A stretch of 64,000 bases of DNA from Alkalibacter saccharofermentans DSM 14828 (GTDB lineage Bacteria > Bacillota > Clostridia > Eubacteriales > Alkalibacteraceae), in the NCBI RefSeq assembly GCF_900128885.1, contig NZ_FQTU01000003.1, positions 1 to 64,000 on the forward strand, read 5' to 3'. A program made the translations under genes and the position numbers. Positions within the stretch are counted from its first letter, which is position 1. Each line of letters begins with the position of its first letter. The notes under the pieces are model-generated. The model made no database searches and was not told the DNA's origin. It worked only from the letters and a program-made list of their open reading frames with translations. Shown here one piece after another: positions 53,242 to 62,961 of this stretch.

Positions 53242-53270
53242 TTGACACGTGTCAATAAGATTTATAAAAT
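53242..53270 (+). promoter_or_regulatory. promoter and operator of oxidoreductase operon
   Basis: TTGACACGTGTCAA (53242-53255) contains the -35 TTGACA; after 17 bp the -10 is TAAAAT (53265-53270). The design equals that of the regulator's own promoter. Confidence 0.78.
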
Positions 53271-53292
53271 AAAAGCTGAGAGGAGTTTCAAA

Positions 53293-54372
53293 TTGGAAAA
53301 AGTAAAAGTAGGAATTGTAGGAACAGGTTACACGATAGGAATAGCGCTTCCCCATGTGATGGCGTATAAGGACAATCCGAATGTAGAGATGGTAGCGTTA
53401 TACGATGAAGTTAAAGGAAAAGCAAAAAAATGGGCTAAAGACAATAAGATTGAAGACGTGATCATCTGTGAATCATATGATGAGCTGTTGGAATCAGTAG
53501 ATGCAATAAGTATATGTACGCCCAATAATACCCACGCGGAGTTATCTTTAAAAGCGCTTGAAAACGGAGTTCATGTGCTGTGTGAAAAACCTATCAGTAC
53601 TGATTCGGTTGAGGCTAAAAAGATGGTTGAAGCAGCAGAAAAATATCCTGAGCTTGTAAACATGACAGGGTTCTGCTATAGAGGCATTCCTGCAATCAAG
53701 TATATGAAAAGCATCATCGATGAAGGAAAGATAGGAAAGATTTATGCATGCAATCATCAATTAGGTGGAGGACGTATAGCCGGAAAAGAGAATGTAATGC
53801 TGGAATGGAGAATGAGAAAAGAAACCTCCGGCACAGGAGCCCTGGCTGACTTTGGATCCCACATGTTGGACCTGACGGATTATCTCTTAAGTGATACTGA
53901 AGGCAAAATTTCTGAAGTTACATCTTTGATAAATACGTGTATTAAAGAAAGAAATGTAATTGGTGGAAAAGGGAAAGCTCCAGTTACCAATGATGACACA
54001 GCTGCGTTTGCAGTTAAATTAAAAGAAGGAGCTGTATCTACATTTTTATCAAGTCGAGTAGGGCTTTCAGCTCATAATTGGGAAATCATAGGAGAAGGCG
54101 GTATTCTTATTTACTTTGGCGATGACAACAAGATCAAAATGCTTCTTAAAGACAAAGACGAATCATTTGCCTTTGACAAGAGCCCAGAAATCATAGATGT
54201 ACCTGAAGAGTTTAAAGTAAAGTCAAGGTTCCATGAACAAAATGATGAGTTCATTAGCAATGTCATGTCAGGACAAAAATCAAAGAGAGACTTCAAGAGA
54301 GGCTTATATATTCAAGAATTACTAGATACTTTGGCGGAGTCTACAGAAACCGGCAATGCTATTAAACTTTAA
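53293..54372 (+). CDS. Gfo/Idh/MocA family oxidoreductase (first)
   Basis: A 359-aa NAD(P)-dependent sugar dehydrogenase. The Rossmann motif GIVGTGYTIG is at the N-terminus and the family EKP motif in VLCEKPIS holds the catalytic Lys; the C-terminal half is the substrate domain with GTGALADFGSHMLDL. TTG 53293 follows GAGGAG; any longer frame runs across the operators. Relatives oxidise glucosides at C3, inositols or aldoses. It is followed after 13 bp by a TIM-barrel gene. Confidence 0.87.
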   Translation: MEKVKVGIVGTGYTIGIALPHVMAYKDNPNVEMVALYDEVKGKAKKWAKDNKIEDVIICESYDELLESVDAISICTPNNTHAELSLKALENGVHVLCEKPISTDSVEAKKMVEAAEKYPELVNMTGFCYRGIPAIKYMKSIIDEGKIGKIYACNHQLGGGRIAGKENVMLEWRMRKETSGTGALADFGSHMLDLTDYLLSDTEGKISEVTSLINTCIKERNVIGGKGKAPVTNDDTAAFAVKLKEGAVSTFLSSRVGLSAHNWEIIGEGGILIYFGDDNKIKMLLKDKDESFAFDKSPEIIDVPEEFKVKSRFHEQNDEFISNVMSGQKSKRDFKRGLYIQELLDTLAESTETGNAIKL

Positions 54373-54385
54373 AATGGAGGCAAAA

Positions 54386-55261
54386 ATGAGGATAGGATTT
54401 CATACTAACAGCCTTAGTTGGCAAGGTTTAAAAGACATCGACGATATGGCTTCCTGGGCTATCGCAAATGGATTGAAAGATATGGAGGTCGGTCCGGCAA
54501 TCGCCTTGGATGAAGAAAAATTTTTTAAAATAAAAGAAGAAGGTAACATTGATATCACAACTTTGATATATTGCAGAAATTTTTTAGACACCGACGAATT
54601 AACAGCTAAAGATCATCAGAAAAACTTAATTGAAAGAATAGAAGCAGCAGGAAGACTTGGCATCGAAAAGGTGGTTTGTAGCACCGGAGTTACTTCTGAT
54701 GCTTTTTACGGGATGAGATATAACCCGGAAAATAGCTTAGAGGCAGTAGTAGAACTTTTTAAAAGTTTTTTAGAAGTTGCTGAAAAAAACAATGTAAAAC
54801 TTGCGATTGAGAACTGTCCTATGATGGGGAATATAGCTATATCGCCATATATGTGGGAATTATTGTTTGAACGGATAGACAGCGACAAGCTTGGTCTTGC
54901 GTACGATCCTTCTCACATGATTTGGCAAATGATGGATCCATATGATCCTATTAAAGAGTTTGGACAAAAGATCTTTCACGTTCATGGCAAAGATACAGAA
55001 ATATTAAGATCAAATATGAACAGAATAGGGATTCTTCATAACATCACAGAAGAGACTAAGTTTTATGAGCATCAATGGTGGAGACATAGATTGCCTGGTT
55101 TAGGAGAGGTGGATTGGCGAAGAGTGGCAGCCAACCTTGAAGAAATAGGATATGAAGGGACTATAAGCATCGAACATGAAGATCCGGTTTGGGAAGGAAG
55201 CCTGGATAAAGTCCAAACAGGGATACTTAAGGCAAAAAAACATATAGAACAATATATTTAA
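54386..55261 (+). CDS. TIM-barrel sugar isomerase/epimerase (first)
   Basis: A 291-aa protein of the xylose-isomerase-like TIM-barrel family. Expected metal-ligand positions are visible: Glu in LAIENCPMMG, Asp/His in GLAYDPSHMIWQ, His in FHVHGKDTEI and Glu in GTISIEHEDP. RLPGLGEVDWRR is common in members linked to Gfo/Idh/MocA enzymes. ATG 54386 follows GGAGG. It may isomerise or eliminate across a keto-sugar made by the neighbouring dehydrogenase. Confidence 0.85.
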   Translation: MRIGFHTNSLSWQGLKDIDDMASWAIANGLKDMEVGPAIALDEEKFFKIKEEGNIDITTLIYCRNFLDTDELTAKDHQKNLIERIEAAGRLGIEKVVCSTGVTSDAFYGMRYNPENSLEAVVELFKSFLEVAEKNNVKLAIENCPMMGNIAISPYMWELLFERIDSDKLGLAYDPSHMIWQMMDPYDPIKEFGQKIFHVHGKDTEILRSNMNRIGILHNITEETKFYEHQWWRHRLPGLGEVDWRRVAANLEEIGYEGTISIEHEDPVWEGSLDKVQTGILKAKKHIEQYI

Positions 55262-55277
55262 ACGAGGAGGAAGGTTT

Positions 55278-56036
55278 ATGCATATAGGATGTCACGCGGT
55301 TTTATTTAAGGATAGAATAAAAACTGACACAGAGGGATTGATTAAAGACCTTAAAAGTACAGGGTTTGAAGGATCAGAAATTGGATCACGTTTTTTTGGA
55401 ACTGAAGACAAGGCTGGCTTGATAAAAATACTGGATAAGTTTAAATATCAAATGTCTGCGATGCATGTTGTTGGCGAGCTAAATGATTTTTGCGATGCTG
55501 AGAAAACAAGAATATTGAGAAATCGCATTATGACAGTAGCCGAATTTGTAAAAGATATGCCAAATAAAAATATTATGTTTTCGGGGATAGATCAGGAAGG
55601 AATAAGAGATTTTAAAAGCATGGCGCTAAGCATTGACAGCATAGCTAAAGAATGCGCTGATATAGGAGTTGCATTAAATTATCACAACCACAACTGGGAA
55701 TTTGAAAAGGACAGGCGCATATTTAATGCGTTGGCTGATCATGCGCCAAATCTCAAACTAGGGTTCGATCTTGGGTGGGTATATAAGACAGGCAATGACC
55801 CAATCGAACTCGTGAAAGAATACAGGGATAGAATAAATTACGTTCACCTAAGGGATTTGAATGATGAAAAAGAATTCGTTGAAATAGGCGAAGGTATCAT
55901 GGATTTTAAGACGTTGATTCCGCTATTAAAAGAAGTGTTGGATGAAGATGGATGGGCTGTTGTGGAATACGAGGATGGAGAAGAAGATATCGAGCGCTAC
56001 AAAAGAGCTTACGTATATATAAGCAAGTTATTTTAG
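55278..56036 (+). CDS. TIM-barrel sugar isomerase/epimerase (second)
   Basis: A 252-aa member of the same family, shorter and clearly distinct from the preceding one. Ligand-like residues: His/Asn in ALNYHNHNWEF, Asp in KLGFDLGWVYKTG, His in INYVHLRDLND and Glu in WAVVEYEDGEED. It starts 16 bp after the first isomerase with GAGGAGG. Two different isomerases in one operon suggest successive steps or two sugar positions. Confidence 0.85.
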   Translation: MHIGCHAVLFKDRIKTDTEGLIKDLKSTGFEGSEIGSRFFGTEDKAGLIKILDKFKYQMSAMHVVGELNDFCDAEKTRILRNRIMTVAEFVKDMPNKNIMFSGIDQEGIRDFKSMALSIDSIAKECADIGVALNYHNHNWEFEKDRRIFNALADHAPNLKLGFDLGWVYKTGNDPIELVKEYRDRINYVHLRDLNDEKEFVEIGEGIMDFKTLIPLLKEVLDEDGWAVVEYEDGEEDIERYKRAYVYISKLF

Positions 56037-56122
56037 AGAAAAAAGTTTAAGTGATGAATTTAGAAATACTCTGAAACAAATTGATAAACTTAGAGTACAT
56101 CTTAAAGAACAGGAAGGTAGCA

Positions 56123-57142
56123 ATGAGTAAATTAAGAGTAGGGATAATTGGATGTGGCCGAATATCGGTTGTTTATAAAGAAGCATTCAAAAAGTGTTCA
56201 GATGCGATTGATGTCACATTTGCTATGGATAAGATTATAGAACGAGCTGATGATTTTGCTAAAGATTTTGAAGGTTGCGTAAGTTCGGATTTGTTTGAAG
56301 ATACTTTTGAACAAGAGTTGGATGTAGTGCATATATGTACGCCACATTTTTTACATAAAGAACAAGTTGTCAGTTGCTTAAATGCAGGGATAAATGTTCT
56401 AACCGAAAAACCTATGGCTATTAATATACCAGATGCTGAGATGATGATACGAGCAGCTAACAAATCGGGTAAAAAATTAGGAGTGATTTTTCAAAACAGA
56501 TATATCGAAGGTGTAAAGATAGCTAAAGAACTCATAGATAAAGGGAAATTAGGTAACATAACAGGTGCTTGGTCCTTGCTTACTTGGTGGAGACCACCTT
56601 CATATTACGATTGCGATTGGAAAGGGACTTGGAGCGAAGAAGGCGGAGGAGTTTTGATAGACCAAGCTATTCACTCTATCGATCTAGTTCAATATCTAGT
56701 GGGCAGTGAGGTTGAATGGATTGAAGGGCACATCGCAAACAGAATACTTAAAAATGTAGAAGTTGAAGATGTTGCCGATGCCGCTATAAAATTTAAAAAT
56801 GGATGCATATATAGTTTGTTTGCTACAAACTATTACACCAATAATGCTCCAGTTCAAATCGAGATTAAAGGTGAAAAAGGAACAATCAGTTTAAAAGGAT
56901 TCGATGTAACAGTATGCATTGATGGAGAAAGAGACAGGTTCTATTCTCAAGACTCGAAAAGTGATGACGCTAAAGGTCATAACTACTGGGGGAATTATCA
57001 TTTTGAACAGATTAGAGAGTTTTACGAAAGCACAATAAACGACAGCCCGGTTTTCATAAATGGGTCGGAAGGTAAAAAAGCGCTGAGCATAGTGCTGGGC
57101 GTATACGAATCGTCTAAAAAAACAAAAAAAATAAAGTTGTAA
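56123..57142 (+). CDS. Gfo/Idh/MocA family oxidoreductase (second)
   Basis: A 339-aa dehydrogenase with GIIGCGRIS at the N-terminus and the EKP motif in VLTEKPMA. The substrate domain contains GGVLIDQAIHSIDLVQYL with the expected Asp and His. ATG 56123 follows AGGAAGG. It is only distantly similar to the first oxidoreductase of the operon; it may catalyse the reverse reduction after the keto intermediate has been processed. Confidence 0.86.
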   Translation: MSKLRVGIIGCGRISVVYKEAFKKCSDAIDVTFAMDKIIERADDFAKDFEGCVSSDLFEDTFEQELDVVHICTPHFLHKEQVVSCLNAGINVLTEKPMAINIPDAEMMIRAANKSGKKLGVIFQNRYIEGVKIAKELIDKGKLGNITGAWSLLTWWRPPSYYDCDWKGTWSEEGGGVLIDQAIHSIDLVQYLVGSEVEWIEGHIANRILKNVEVEDVADAAIKFKNGCIYSLFATNYYTNNAPVQIEIKGEKGTISLKGFDVTVCIDGERDRFYSQDSKSDDAKGHNYWGNYHFEQIREFYESTINDSPVFINGSEGKKALSIVLGVYESSKKTKKIKL

Positions 57143-57382
57143 AAGTTTATTATTTCATATTGAAAAAATTAAAAAGACGTGCTATTATAGTTTCATAATG
57201 AAAATTACGTACTCTGAATGCAAACGATACACTGCTCTCTATAAGGCCATAGGCAACTGTTTAAGCTATAGAATTATTTAACAAGAAGAAAAACAAGCTG
57301 GTATTCAAGAATATAATTTCAAAATAAAACTTATCTGCCCGAGAACTTATGTGAAAAAAAATGATTGATAAGGAGAGTTGAT
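57143..57382 (+). promoter_or_regulatory. 240-bp leader: promoter and two palindromes before GH3 gene
   Basis: TTGAAA (57160-57165), 17 bp, TATTAT (57183-57188) forms a promoter. Two related palindromes bracket it: TTTCATATTGAAA (57153-57165) and TTTCATAATGAAA (57191-57203), centres 38 bp apart; these are candidate operators, possibly for the ROK protein at the right end. The remaining leader of about 190 nt shows no recognised riboswitch. Confidence 0.6.
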
Positions 57383-59839
57383 ATGCCAAAAGGATTACTT
57401 TACAAAGACAAGCACCAACCAAGCAATGTTAGGGTTGATGACCTTCTTTCCAAAATGACAATAGAAGAAAAAGTTGCACAGTTATGCAGCGACTTGCCAG
57501 TTAATTTCGTTGAAAACGGAGAACTTAATAATGAAGCCAAAATTAAATTTAAGGATGGACTGGGCAGGATAACACAATACAGTACACTGGGCCTTATATC
57601 AGCAAGTTCAATTGCTAAAACCAGCAATGATATACAGAGATTTTTTGTTGAAGAAACAAGGCTTGGAATACCTGTTATGTTACAAGGTGAAAACCTTTGC
57701 GGTTATCCTGGCGCAGGAGGAACATTATTTCCTTCACAAATCAATTTAGGTTCAACTTTCAAGCCTGAATTGGCTAAGGAAATGGCGGAAGTGATTTCAG
57801 AAGAAACAATGGCGGTAGGAATTAAACAGGCATTAAGTCCTGTAATCGATGTATCAAGAGATCCGCGTTGGGGCAGAACCTATGAAACTTATGGGGAAGA
57901 CCCTTATCTGATTACGCAAATGGGCATCAACTATATTAAAGGGATGCAAAAGAATAAAACTCAAGGGGTTTTGGCAACCGCTAAACACTTTTTAGGATAT
58001 TCAGAGACTCAAGGCGGATTAAACATGACAGCTACTAGGCTTTGTGACAGAGAGCTATACGAAGTTTTTGCAACTCCTTTTGAAGCGGCAATAAAAGAAG
58101 CTGATCTTGGGTCTGTTATGGCATCCTATTCTGATATTGACGGCATTCCAGTAGCTGCAAATAAAAAAATAGCTACCGGGCTTTTGCGAGATACGATGGG
58201 ATTTGAAGGTGTATTAGTATCGGATGGGGCTGCGATACTTAAGATTTTTGACTATCATAAGATAGGCAAAACGTACCAAGAATCAGGGGTTTTGGCTTGC
58301 AGAGCCGGTTGTGATACTGAAATGCCAATAGGAAACGCGTATAGACACTTGCCGGAATACATAGGGAAAGGGATGCTCTCGTTAGAAAGATTAGACGAAG
58401 CGGTTAAGAGAGTTCTTAAAAGCAAGTTTGAGTATGGTCTTTTCGATAATCCATATGTCGATGAAAAGAAGATAAGTGTTTCTATGGCAAATGATAAAAA
58501 GTGGGAGCTTGTTGAACAAATAACAGAGGAATCAATCATACTTCTTAAAAACGACAATAAGCTCTTGCCAATTAAGAAAGGCAAAAAAATTGCAGTGATC
58601 GGCCCCCATGGTGGAAGCCTAAGGGAACCAATCAGCGGATATACATATCCGGCATATGTCGAGATGATGATCGCTGCCAACAATGAAGAAAGTGATATGG
58701 AAATTTCTTTCCAAGGAATGAGCGATGAAGCGAAAAAAGACAAGGCATCTAATAAAGATGAAAAACCCAAGAGTCCGTTTACTGTAGCAGTATTCAATAA
58801 CGAAGAGATTGAAAGCTTAAAGGACATGGATTCAATTTATAAAGGACAATATAAGCAAAAGACTTTGGTGGAGTTTTTATCTCAGGAGTCAATTGTTTCA
58901 TATGCTAAAGGATGCGATGTGATTGATGATTCTACTGATGGATTTGCTGAAGCGATTAAAGTAGCTCAAGAAAGTGAAGTCGTAGTAATGACGCTTGGAG
59001 GAAATTGTGGTTGGTTTGGAACAACAGGCGGAGAAGGAAAAGACAGATCCACACTAGAGCTTCCCGGAGTGCAGCAAAAACTTCTTGAAAAAATTGCGGC
59101 CACAGGCAAACCTATTGTTTTGGTGCTTTACGGACCAGGAATATTCTCAATCAATTGGTCTCTAGAGAAAGTGGACTCGATTATACAAGCGTGGCTTCCC
59201 GGTGCAAAAGGAGCAGAAGCAGTTGGAAAAGTAATATATGGAGATGCAAACCCAGGTGGAAAGCTACCGGTAAGCATACCGAGAAGCGTTGGTCATATAC
59301 CATCAAACTACAATCACAGAACAGGAAGCGGCTATGGATCTTCAAAAGGAAACTTGGTTATGGGAACCGGCTATGTAGACTCGCCAGATACTCCGTTGCT
59401 GCCGTTTGGCTTCGGATTAAGCTATACATCATTTGAATTATATGATTTTGCACTAGAATCTAAAGAGGTTGATACGGATGGAACTATAGTGGCAACGTGC
59501 AAGGTCGAAAACACTGGAAAATTTGATGGAGATGAGGTGATACAGCTTTATTATTATTTCAAGGATGCTTGGGTTACGAGACCAATTAAGCAGCTAGGTG
59601 GTTTTAAGAGAATCAGTTTAAAAGCAGGAGAAATAAAAACACTTAAGTTTAATCTTGATGCTGCGCAGACAGGGTATTACAATGAAGAGATGGAATTTGT
59701 CGTAGAACCTGGTCGCCTGGACATCATGATTGGCACTAGCGCTGAGAGCATTAACTTTAAAGAGGAAATACTTCTAGTTGGAAACAAGGTGGACTTAACT
59801 GGCAAGAGAAAGTACACCTGCGATGTAAAAGTAATTTAA
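57383..59839 (+). CDS. glycoside hydrolase family 3 (beta-glycosidase)
   Basis: An 818-aa intracellular beta-glycosidase without signal peptide. N-terminal barrel: SPVIDVSRDPRWGRTYETYG, KHFLGY and the nucleophile Asp in VLVSDGAAI. The second domain carries EGKDRSTLELPGVQ, a family acid/base region, and LPFGFGLSYTSF; the C-terminal ~100 residues are the fibronectin III-like domain. Beta-glucosidase or beta-xylosidase activity is likely. ATG 57383 follows AAGGAGAG. It heads the symporter-sulfatase operon. Confidence 0.9.
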   Translation: MPKGLLYKDKHQPSNVRVDDLLSKMTIEEKVAQLCSDLPVNFVENGELNNEAKIKFKDGLGRITQYSTLGLISASSIAKTSNDIQRFFVEETRLGIPVMLQGENLCGYPGAGGTLFPSQINLGSTFKPELAKEMAEVISEETMAVGIKQALSPVIDVSRDPRWGRTYETYGEDPYLITQMGINYIKGMQKNKTQGVLATAKHFLGYSETQGGLNMTATRLCDRELYEVFATPFEAAIKEADLGSVMASYSDIDGIPVAANKKIATGLLRDTMGFEGVLVSDGAAILKIFDYHKIGKTYQESGVLACRAGCDTEMPIGNAYRHLPEYIGKGMLSLERLDEAVKRVLKSKFEYGLFDNPYVDEKKISVSMANDKKWELVEQITEESIILLKNDNKLLPIKKGKKIAVIGPHGGSLREPISGYTYPAYVEMMIAANNEESDMEISFQGMSDEAKKDKASNKDEKPKSPFTVAVFNNEEIESLKDMDSIYKGQYKQKTLVEFLSQESIVSYAKGCDVIDDSTDGFAEAIKVAQESEVVVMTLGGNCGWFGTTGGEGKDRSTLELPGVQQKLLEKIAATGKPIVLVLYGPGIFSINWSLEKVDSIIQAWLPGAKGAEAVGKVIYGDANPGGKLPVSIPRSVGHIPSNYNHRTGSGYGSSKGNLVMGTGYVDSPDTPLLPFGFGLSYTSFELYDFALESKEVDTDGTIVATCKVENTGKFDGDEVIQLYYYFKDAWVTRPIKQLGGFKRISLKAGEIKTLKFNLDAAQTGYYNEEMEFVVEPGRLDIMIGTSAESINFKEEILLVGNKVDLTGKRKYTCDVKVI

Positions 59840-59852
59840 AGGGGAGAAGAAA

Positions 59853-61289
59853 ATGGGATCAAAAACACTTGGAAGAGGAGAATCTTCTGAAAAAAACATT
59901 TGGCTTTATTCTACAGGAAATTTGGCAAATAATCTTATCTTTATGATGGTTGCAATGTACATCATGTATTACTATACAAATATATTGGGCATATCAGCTA
60001 TGGCGGCAGGTGCGATTTTCATGGTTGCCAGACTGGTTGATGCATTTACAGATCCAATTATGGGTATGATTGTTGATAGAACCAATACAAAAATGGGTAA
60101 ATATAGACCATTTATAATTTTTGGAGCGCCTTTTTTAGGGATAGCGCTAGTAATGCTTTTTACAACACCTAATCTTAGTGCTGGGGGAAAACTTGCATAT
60201 GCTTATATTTCGTATATTTTTTATTCACTTACTTGGACATGTGTTCAGATACCGCAATTAGCACTGCCAATTATACTTTCTAACAGTATCGCACGACGTA
60301 CAAGAGTACAAGCCGTATTCCAAACTTTAGGTGCAATTGGTGCTGTTGCAGTTCAGTCTGGAGCAATCTTGATGCTTGAAAGATTTGGCGGCCTTGACGA
60401 TCCTGGTGCATGGACTACAGTAGCGATTATATTTGCAATAGTTTCAACAATACTATTTATATTATCGGCAATGTCTGTAAACAAGCTTGATGTGTATAAT
60501 CCTAATTCAAGTGACAAGATGAAAAGAGATAAGATAACCATGCGCCAAAGGTTTAATGCTGTAGCGAAAAACAGAGCATTACTATGCGTATTGGTAGCAT
60601 TTAGTACGGATATGTTTGCATTTCAAATAGCAAACTCTATGAGAATTTATTTCTTCCAGTACAATATGGGTGGAAGAATGGACTTAATGGTATATTTGGG
60701 ATATGTTGGCTTGGTGGCATCATTAATCATGCTATTCGTTATAGGTCCATTTGCCAAGAAAATGGGTAAAAGAATCGGCATTATGGTAGTAGAATCAATA
60801 TGTATAGTACTGGCCTTAGTGTTACTATTTGCAGCACCAAGGCAGAATGTGCCCTTGGTAATGATTTCACTTGTAGGAACCACTTTCCTATTCAGCTTTA
60901 CAAACCTCTTAAGCCGTGCGGCAGTATTGGATTCTGCGAATTATGTTGAAGTAAGAGATGGTGTAGCAAATAATGCCTTAATCTCTTCAACTCTTACATT
61001 TATGAATAAAGTAGCTCAAGCCATTAGCGCTTTTTTCGCAGGAACCATCCTTACTTTTACTGGGTATAATGCAAGCCTGGCACAGCAATCCGATGGTACC
61101 TTGAGAACTATATTGTATCTTATGACATTGGTTCCAATTGCAGCATATATATTCTCTGTTGTAGGAATGTATTTTTATCCATTAAGTAAAAAAGGTGAAA
61201 TAGAGTTAGAAGAACAGATAAGAAAAATTAGAGAAGAAGAGTATAGGTTGGAAGATGAAGCACGAGCACTGCTTTCAACAGATGTATAA
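59853..61289 (+). CDS. GPH family sugar/cation symporter
   Basis: A 478-aa MFS permease with 12 hydrophobic segments. The motif DPIMGMIVDRTNTKMGKYRP is diagnostic for the glycoside-pentoside-hexuronide family. It imports glycosides intact with Na+ or H+, which suits the cytoplasmic GH3 enzyme and sulfatase on either side. It begins 13 bp after the GH3 gene. A charged C-terminal tail (EEQIRKIREEEYRLEDE) is unusually long. Confidence 0.9.
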   Translation: MGSKTLGRGESSEKNIWLYSTGNLANNLIFMMVAMYIMYYYTNILGISAMAAGAIFMVARLVDAFTDPIMGMIVDRTNTKMGKYRPFIIFGAPFLGIALVMLFTTPNLSAGGKLAYAYISYIFYSLTWTCVQIPQLALPIILSNSIARRTRVQAVFQTLGAIGAVAVQSGAILMLERFGGLDDPGAWTTVAIIFAIVSTILFILSAMSVNKLDVYNPNSSDKMKRDKITMRQRFNAVAKNRALLCVLVAFSTDMFAFQIANSMRIYFFQYNMGGRMDLMVYLGYVGLVASLIMLFVIGPFAKKMGKRIGIMVVESICIVLALVLLFAAPRQNVPLVMISLVGTTFLFSFTNLLSRAAVLDSANYVEVRDGVANNALISSTLTFMNKVAQAISAFFAGTILTFTGYNASLAQQSDGTLRTILYLMTLVPIAAYIFSVVGMYFYPLSKKGEIELEEQIRKIREEEYRLEDEARALLSTDV

Positions 61290-61298
61290 GTAAAAACT

Positions 61299-61323
61299 AA
61301 GGAGAGAAGAAATTTCTCTCCTT
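61299..61323 (+). other. hairpin between symporter and sulfatase genes
   Basis: AAGGAGAGAA (61299-61308), loop GAAAT, TTCTCTCCTT (61314-61323). There is no T-run; likely an mRNA stability or processing element. Confidence 0.6.
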
Positions 61324-61347
61324 GAATCATATTTTAAGGAGAATTCT

Positions 61348-62835
61348 ATGAAAAAAAAGCCAAACATTGTCATAATAAATCCCGATCAGATGAGAGCAGA
61401 TACTTTAGCTCATTTAGGCAACGAGGCAAGCATCACCCCAAACCTTGATGCCTTGGCAAAGGAAGGAGTGTCTTTTTCTAATGCATTCTGTCAAAATCCG
61501 GTGTGTACGCCCTCCAGATGCAGCTTCATGACCGGATGGTATCCTCATGTCAGGGGGCATAGGTCCATGGAATACATGCTCCATGATGATGAGCCTAATC
61601 TTTTAAGAAATCTTAAAAACAGTGGATACCATGTATGGTTAAATCAAAGAAATGATTTGTTTCCTGCACAATATCCTGAAAAATACGCAAAATACTGTGA
61701 TACATATTTTAGGTTGCCAGAATCTCCGGATTCGCTTCCAAGAGATAACTGGAGGGGCGAAAAAGGTGAGTCCAACTACTATTCATTTTTTAGAGGAAAG
61801 GTGCCCCCACACAAAAACTTGGATAGGATTTGGACAGAAGGAGCAGTAGAATTCATACAGGAATATGATGAAGAGAAGCCGTTTTGCATATTTTTGCCAT
61901 TGATGTTGCCGCACCCAGTTTATAAAGTAAGCGATCCCTTTTACAGTAATGTAAACAGGGACAAGATACAAAAAAGAATTTTGCCTCCGGATGGCTTCAC
62001 GGGAAAACCTAAAATTGAGAAAGAATTAAACAAACTTTTCAACATGGACAGCTGGACAGAAGAGCAGTATAAAGAATTAAGAGCTGTTTATCTTGGTATG
62101 TGCAATGAAGTGGATTTTTTTACAGGAATGGTAATAGATGCATTAAAAGCTAAAGGAATATACGATAATACTGTCATATTTGTATTTAGCGATCACGGCG
62201 ATTATACAGGTGATTATGGCCTGGTTGAAAAAGCACAAAATTGTTTCGAAGATTGTCTAACTAATGTTCCTTTTATAGTTAAGCTTCCTAAGGAAATGGG
62301 TAGAAGAAAAGGAATTAGTGACGAATTGGTTGAGCTAATAGATTTTTATGCCACGGTTGAAGAAATTGCAGATTTAGAAACTACCCACCAGCACTTTGGG
62401 AAGTCTTTGGTACCGTATTTGCAAAAAAATGAAGAAGAATTAAGAGATGCGGTTTTTTCTGAAGGAGGATTCAGAGTAGGAGAGTCTTATTGTAGCGAAA
62501 CAGGCGGTCCAAATGGGTTGACAGAAGAAAATCTATACTACCCAAGGTTATCACTACAGTTATCTAATGAATTTACATATAACGGCAAAGCTGTGATGTG
62601 TAGGACCAAAGAGTACAAATATATAAAGAGATTGTATGAAGAAGACGAATTTTATGACTTGAGAAACGATCCAGAAGAAGTAAGCAATGTAATAAATGAC
62701 GAAAATTATAAAGATGAAATATTAGTGTTAAAAGAAAGACTTCTAACACACTACTTAGATACATGTGACGTCGTTCCATTAAATAAAGATAAAAGAATGG
62801 ATTCAGATTTTATTGAACTGCTTTATAAAAAATGA
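61348..62835 (+). CDS. type I sulfatase, cysteine-type formylglycine
   Basis: A 495-aa sulfatase. Cys53 in CTPSRCSFMTG fits C-x-P-x-R and would be oxidised to formylglycine; in anaerobes this needs the radical-SAM maturase anSME, not found in this window. Metal ligands are in NPDQMRAD and FSDHGDYTGDYG. No signal peptide, so it acts in the cytoplasm on an imported sulfated sugar. Related phosphonate or phosphate-ester hydrolases are an alternative. AAGGAG precedes the ATG. Confidence 0.88.
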   Translation: MKKKPNIVIINPDQMRADTLAHLGNEASITPNLDALAKEGVSFSNAFCQNPVCTPSRCSFMTGWYPHVRGHRSMEYMLHDDEPNLLRNLKNSGYHVWLNQRNDLFPAQYPEKYAKYCDTYFRLPESPDSLPRDNWRGEKGESNYYSFFRGKVPPHKNLDRIWTEGAVEFIQEYDEEKPFCIFLPLMLPHPVYKVSDPFYSNVNRDKIQKRILPPDGFTGKPKIEKELNKLFNMDSWTEEQYKELRAVYLGMCNEVDFFTGMVIDALKAKGIYDNTVIFVFSDHGDYTGDYGLVEKAQNCFEDCLTNVPFIVKLPKEMGRRKGISDELVELIDFYATVEEIADLETTHQHFGKSLVPYLQKNEEELRDAVFSEGGFRVGESYCSETGGPNGLTEENLYYPRLSLQLSNEFTYNGKAVMCRTKEYKYIKRLYEEDEFYDLRNDPEEVSNVINDENYKDEILVLKERLLTHYLDTCDVVPLNKDKRMDSDFIELLYKK

Positions 62836-62866
62836 TTTTGAATTCAAATCATTGAAACTGATTTGC

Positions 62867-62895
62867 TTTACAAACAAATTTTTGACATATATAAT
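62867..62895 (+). promoter_or_regulatory. promoter of ROK gene
   Basis: TTTACA (62867-62872), 17 bp, TATAAT (62890-62895). The palindrome TTTGAATTCAAA lies at 62837-62848 just upstream. Confidence 0.6.
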
Positions 62896-62961
62896 TTATA
62901 GTAGGCTTAAAGGGTATTAGCAATACACCACACAAGCTATTAAATAAAGAGGTGCACAAAC

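Noticed and set aside
53188..53292. Longer N-terminus for the first Gfo/Idh/MocA oxidoreductase
   Set aside because: The extra 35 codons span two operators and the promoter, while TTG 53293 has a clear GAGGAG site and begins at the Rossmann fold.
57204..57382. Riboswitch or small protein gene in the GH3 leader
   Set aside because: No conserved riboswitch core, no terminator fold and no frame with a ribosome site could be seen.
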